DNA of 64,000 nt, taken from contig NZ_JACHIG010000005.1 in NCBI RefSeq assembly GCF_014203095.1, positions 434,001 to 498,000 of the forward strand, given 5' to 3'. The notes below the pieces were generated by a model. The model did not search any database. It had not been told where the DNA came from and saw only the letters and a program-made list of their open reading frames with translations. Every line of letters starts with the position of its first letter. Position 1 is the stretch's first letter. Positions 59,501-62,500 of the stretch are shown in pieces. Source of the stretch: Prosthecobacter vanneervenii (GTDB taxonomy: Bacteria > Verrucomicrobiota > Verrucomicrobiia > Verrucomicrobiales > Verrucomicrobiaceae). The position numbers and the translations under genes are program-made.

Positions 59501-62500
59501 CCGCCGGAGATCACAAGATTGCCGCCAATGGCCGGACCTGCCACAGAGTTCAGATTGACGATGACATTGTTAGCATAGGTGGTGCCCGTGTAGGTGTTCG
59601 CACCCGTGAGGGTGATGCCAGGAGCAGTGGAGTTCGTGAAGGCCACCTGGCTCAAGCCATCGAGAACCACATTCAGCGGACTGCCGTTGTCAGTGATGAC
59701 CGAGTTGATGGTCAGGACGTTCTGGCCCACATGAATGAAGAGTTCGCTCACTCCTGCACCTGTGGTGATCTGGCCTCGCACCGCAGTGGTTCCGATGCTC
59801 TTGGCGTTGTTGTCGAGACCGGCGAGGATGCCGCCAGCTGTCAGTTTCAGCACATCTGTGCCGGCAGCAAAGGTCAATGCGGCGGCGGCATTGTTGATGG
59901 TGAGTGTGTTGACTGTAATGCCCCCGGCTCCAAGCGTGATGTTGCCGGACTGGCGCACATTGATGTTCTGCAGGGAATTGCCAAACGCGCCAGCTGTCAG
60001 GGCGGTGCTGTAGTTGCCGGCAAGGCGAATGCCGGTGGCGGGATCATAGGTGGCAAACTCGGCGTTGAAGCCGCCACCCGCAATCGGGTCAGTGCCCAAG
60101 GCCGTGGCCCAGGCACCAATGATGCCGTTCACCAATGTCGGAGCATTGGTGATCATGATCCGGCCGTTGTCACCCACAGCCCCGGTATTGCCAGCAGCGA
60201 AGGTAATAGCAGAGCCGGAGTTGGCCGTGCGAGTCAGGGAGTTCAGGGTGATCTGCGCCGTGCCATTGTTCGGAGTCACCATCAGCAGTGAGGAACCTGA
60301 GCCAAGCGTCAGATTGCCGATCTGCGCCACTCCATTGGTGCCTGCACGGCTGCGGAAGACAAATGCCCCGCCGGTCAGAGTCATGGCAACATTGTTTTTC
60401 AGACGATTGCTGACAGCTTGAATGCCCGCGCTGTCATCCCAGATTAGCACAGAGCGACGAACAGTGATTCCCGTAGCACCGCTGAACGTGCCGGAATCTT
60501 GAAGCAGCGTAGCACCGCCCTGCAGAGTCAGGTTTCCGGTGAAAGAGTTGTCAGACGTGACCGTCCAGGTGTTGCCCCCATCACGGACCACATTAAGGTT
60601 GGCTCCGTTGATGCCCCCCGCCCATGTCTGGCTGGCGCTGAAGCCGATGCGCAGGGTGGCTGCAGTAGTACTGCTGTTGATGATGGTTCCACCCGTGCCC
60701 GGGAGCGTGCCGACACTGGCAAGGTTGGCGAAAGACTGATTGTTGCCGTTGAGATCAAGGGTGCCGCCGAGGTTGATCTGCAGAACCTGGCCGGATGGGC
60801 CTGACCCAAGCGCACCGGCGCCAGGAATGGTGGTGAAGGGAGAGAAGATTGTCTGGGCACCACCACCGAGTTTCAGCGTGCCGCCATTGATCACCGTGTT
60901 GCCGAGGTAGGTCTGCTGAGCTGCGAGCAGCAGCGTGCCGGATCCCGCCTTGGTCAGTCCACCACCGGACATGTAAAGAGTCGGGTTGATGGTCAGGGTG
61001 CTGGAGCCCGTGACCCATGCGATCAGTTCGCGGTTGAAGCTGTTTGTGGTCAGCAACTGGCCGGTGCCGTTGATGCTGCCGCTGGATGTGGCCAGGATGC
61101 CGCCACTGTCGATGAGCACGCGGCTGCCGGCGTTGATGGCAAGATTACCACCGGCAAAGGTGAGCGAGTTCAGCGTCAGAGGACCAGCGCTGGCGGTCGT
61201 CGTGCCCGTCGTGAAATAAACGTTGGCGTTGGCCGTGGCGGCACTGTCAGCCACGCGGTCGCTTGTCCCCAGTGCCTGCAGGCCATTGGTGGTGGAAAGG
61301 CTCGGTGCCGCAAAGCTGTAGGTGCTGCCGCCATCGCTGGAGACAAGAGCAAAAGGCAGGATGCCACGATTGGTGGTCCCCGCAGCCCCCCCCTGGCCTG
61401 TGGCGCCAGGAGCTGTGGTGAAGATGATGTTGCTGACGCCTGCGCCTGCCGCCGCCACGCCCAGGTTGGCATTGCTCTGGAAGATCACGGTGCCTCCGGC
61501 ATTGCGGGCAAGCGAAGCATTGGAGAATACGGTGCCTGCACCCGTGCCGACAGAGGCGTTTGTCCCCGTGAGGTTGATGAGCGAGTTACCAGCATTGAGG
61601 GTCAGAGCCTGTCCCGTGGCCTCGGTCGAAGAAGTCGTGGTGTTGCCAAAAATATTGAGCGTGGCCGCGCTGAGGGTCACAGGGCGGTTGCCCAGACGGC
61701 TGGCCAGATAGCCGCCGGTGTCATCAACCGTGAGTATGGCCCCTGAGTTGACGGTGGTGGTGCCGCCGGCAGTGAGCACACCAGCACCGCTGATGGCGAT
61801 GGTGCCTGCATTGATGGTAACGCCACCGCTCATCGTGTTCACTCCGGTGAAGGTCACCTTGCCCAGCCCTGTCTTGGTCAGCAGGGTGGTTCCAGAAACC
61901 ACGCCGCTCAGCGTCATGTCTCCCGAGCCGCCAATGCTGCTGGCCGAGCCGAGCACGATGGAACCAGCATAATTCGCTGCCGTGCCGCTGCTGTTGATCA
62001 GGGCACCGAGAGTATTGGCTGTAGTCAGCAGGGTCGTTCCCGAGCCGTTGATGGTGAGGGTATCTGCATCTGCAAGAGCGACAGTCTGGCCGTTGAGGTC
62101 AAGCGTGGCGCTGCTGTTGACGGTGGTTCCGCCTGCTGTCGTGCCAAGCGCCTTGGCGCTGCCGAGTTTCAGGATGCCGTTGTTCACAGTCAGAGCCCCG
62201 GTAAAGGTATTGTTGCCACTGAGAGTGACCGTTCCGGAGCCGACCTTGGTCCAGCCGATGCCAGCTGTGCCGCCATCCTGCACCACACCAGCGATATTGA
62301 TGTCTCCATAGCCGCCGATGGCGGTGGCCATTGCACTGGTGGCAGCTCCAATGGAGACGGTCCCGTTGAAAACAGCGGCAGTGCTGCTGCTGTTGAACAA
62401 GGCCGCAGGCGTCGTGGTGTTGCGGAAGATCGGGGAAACGCCGTTGAGCGTGATGTTGCGTCCCACGCTGGAGGCCACGCCGTTCAGGTCCAGAGCACCG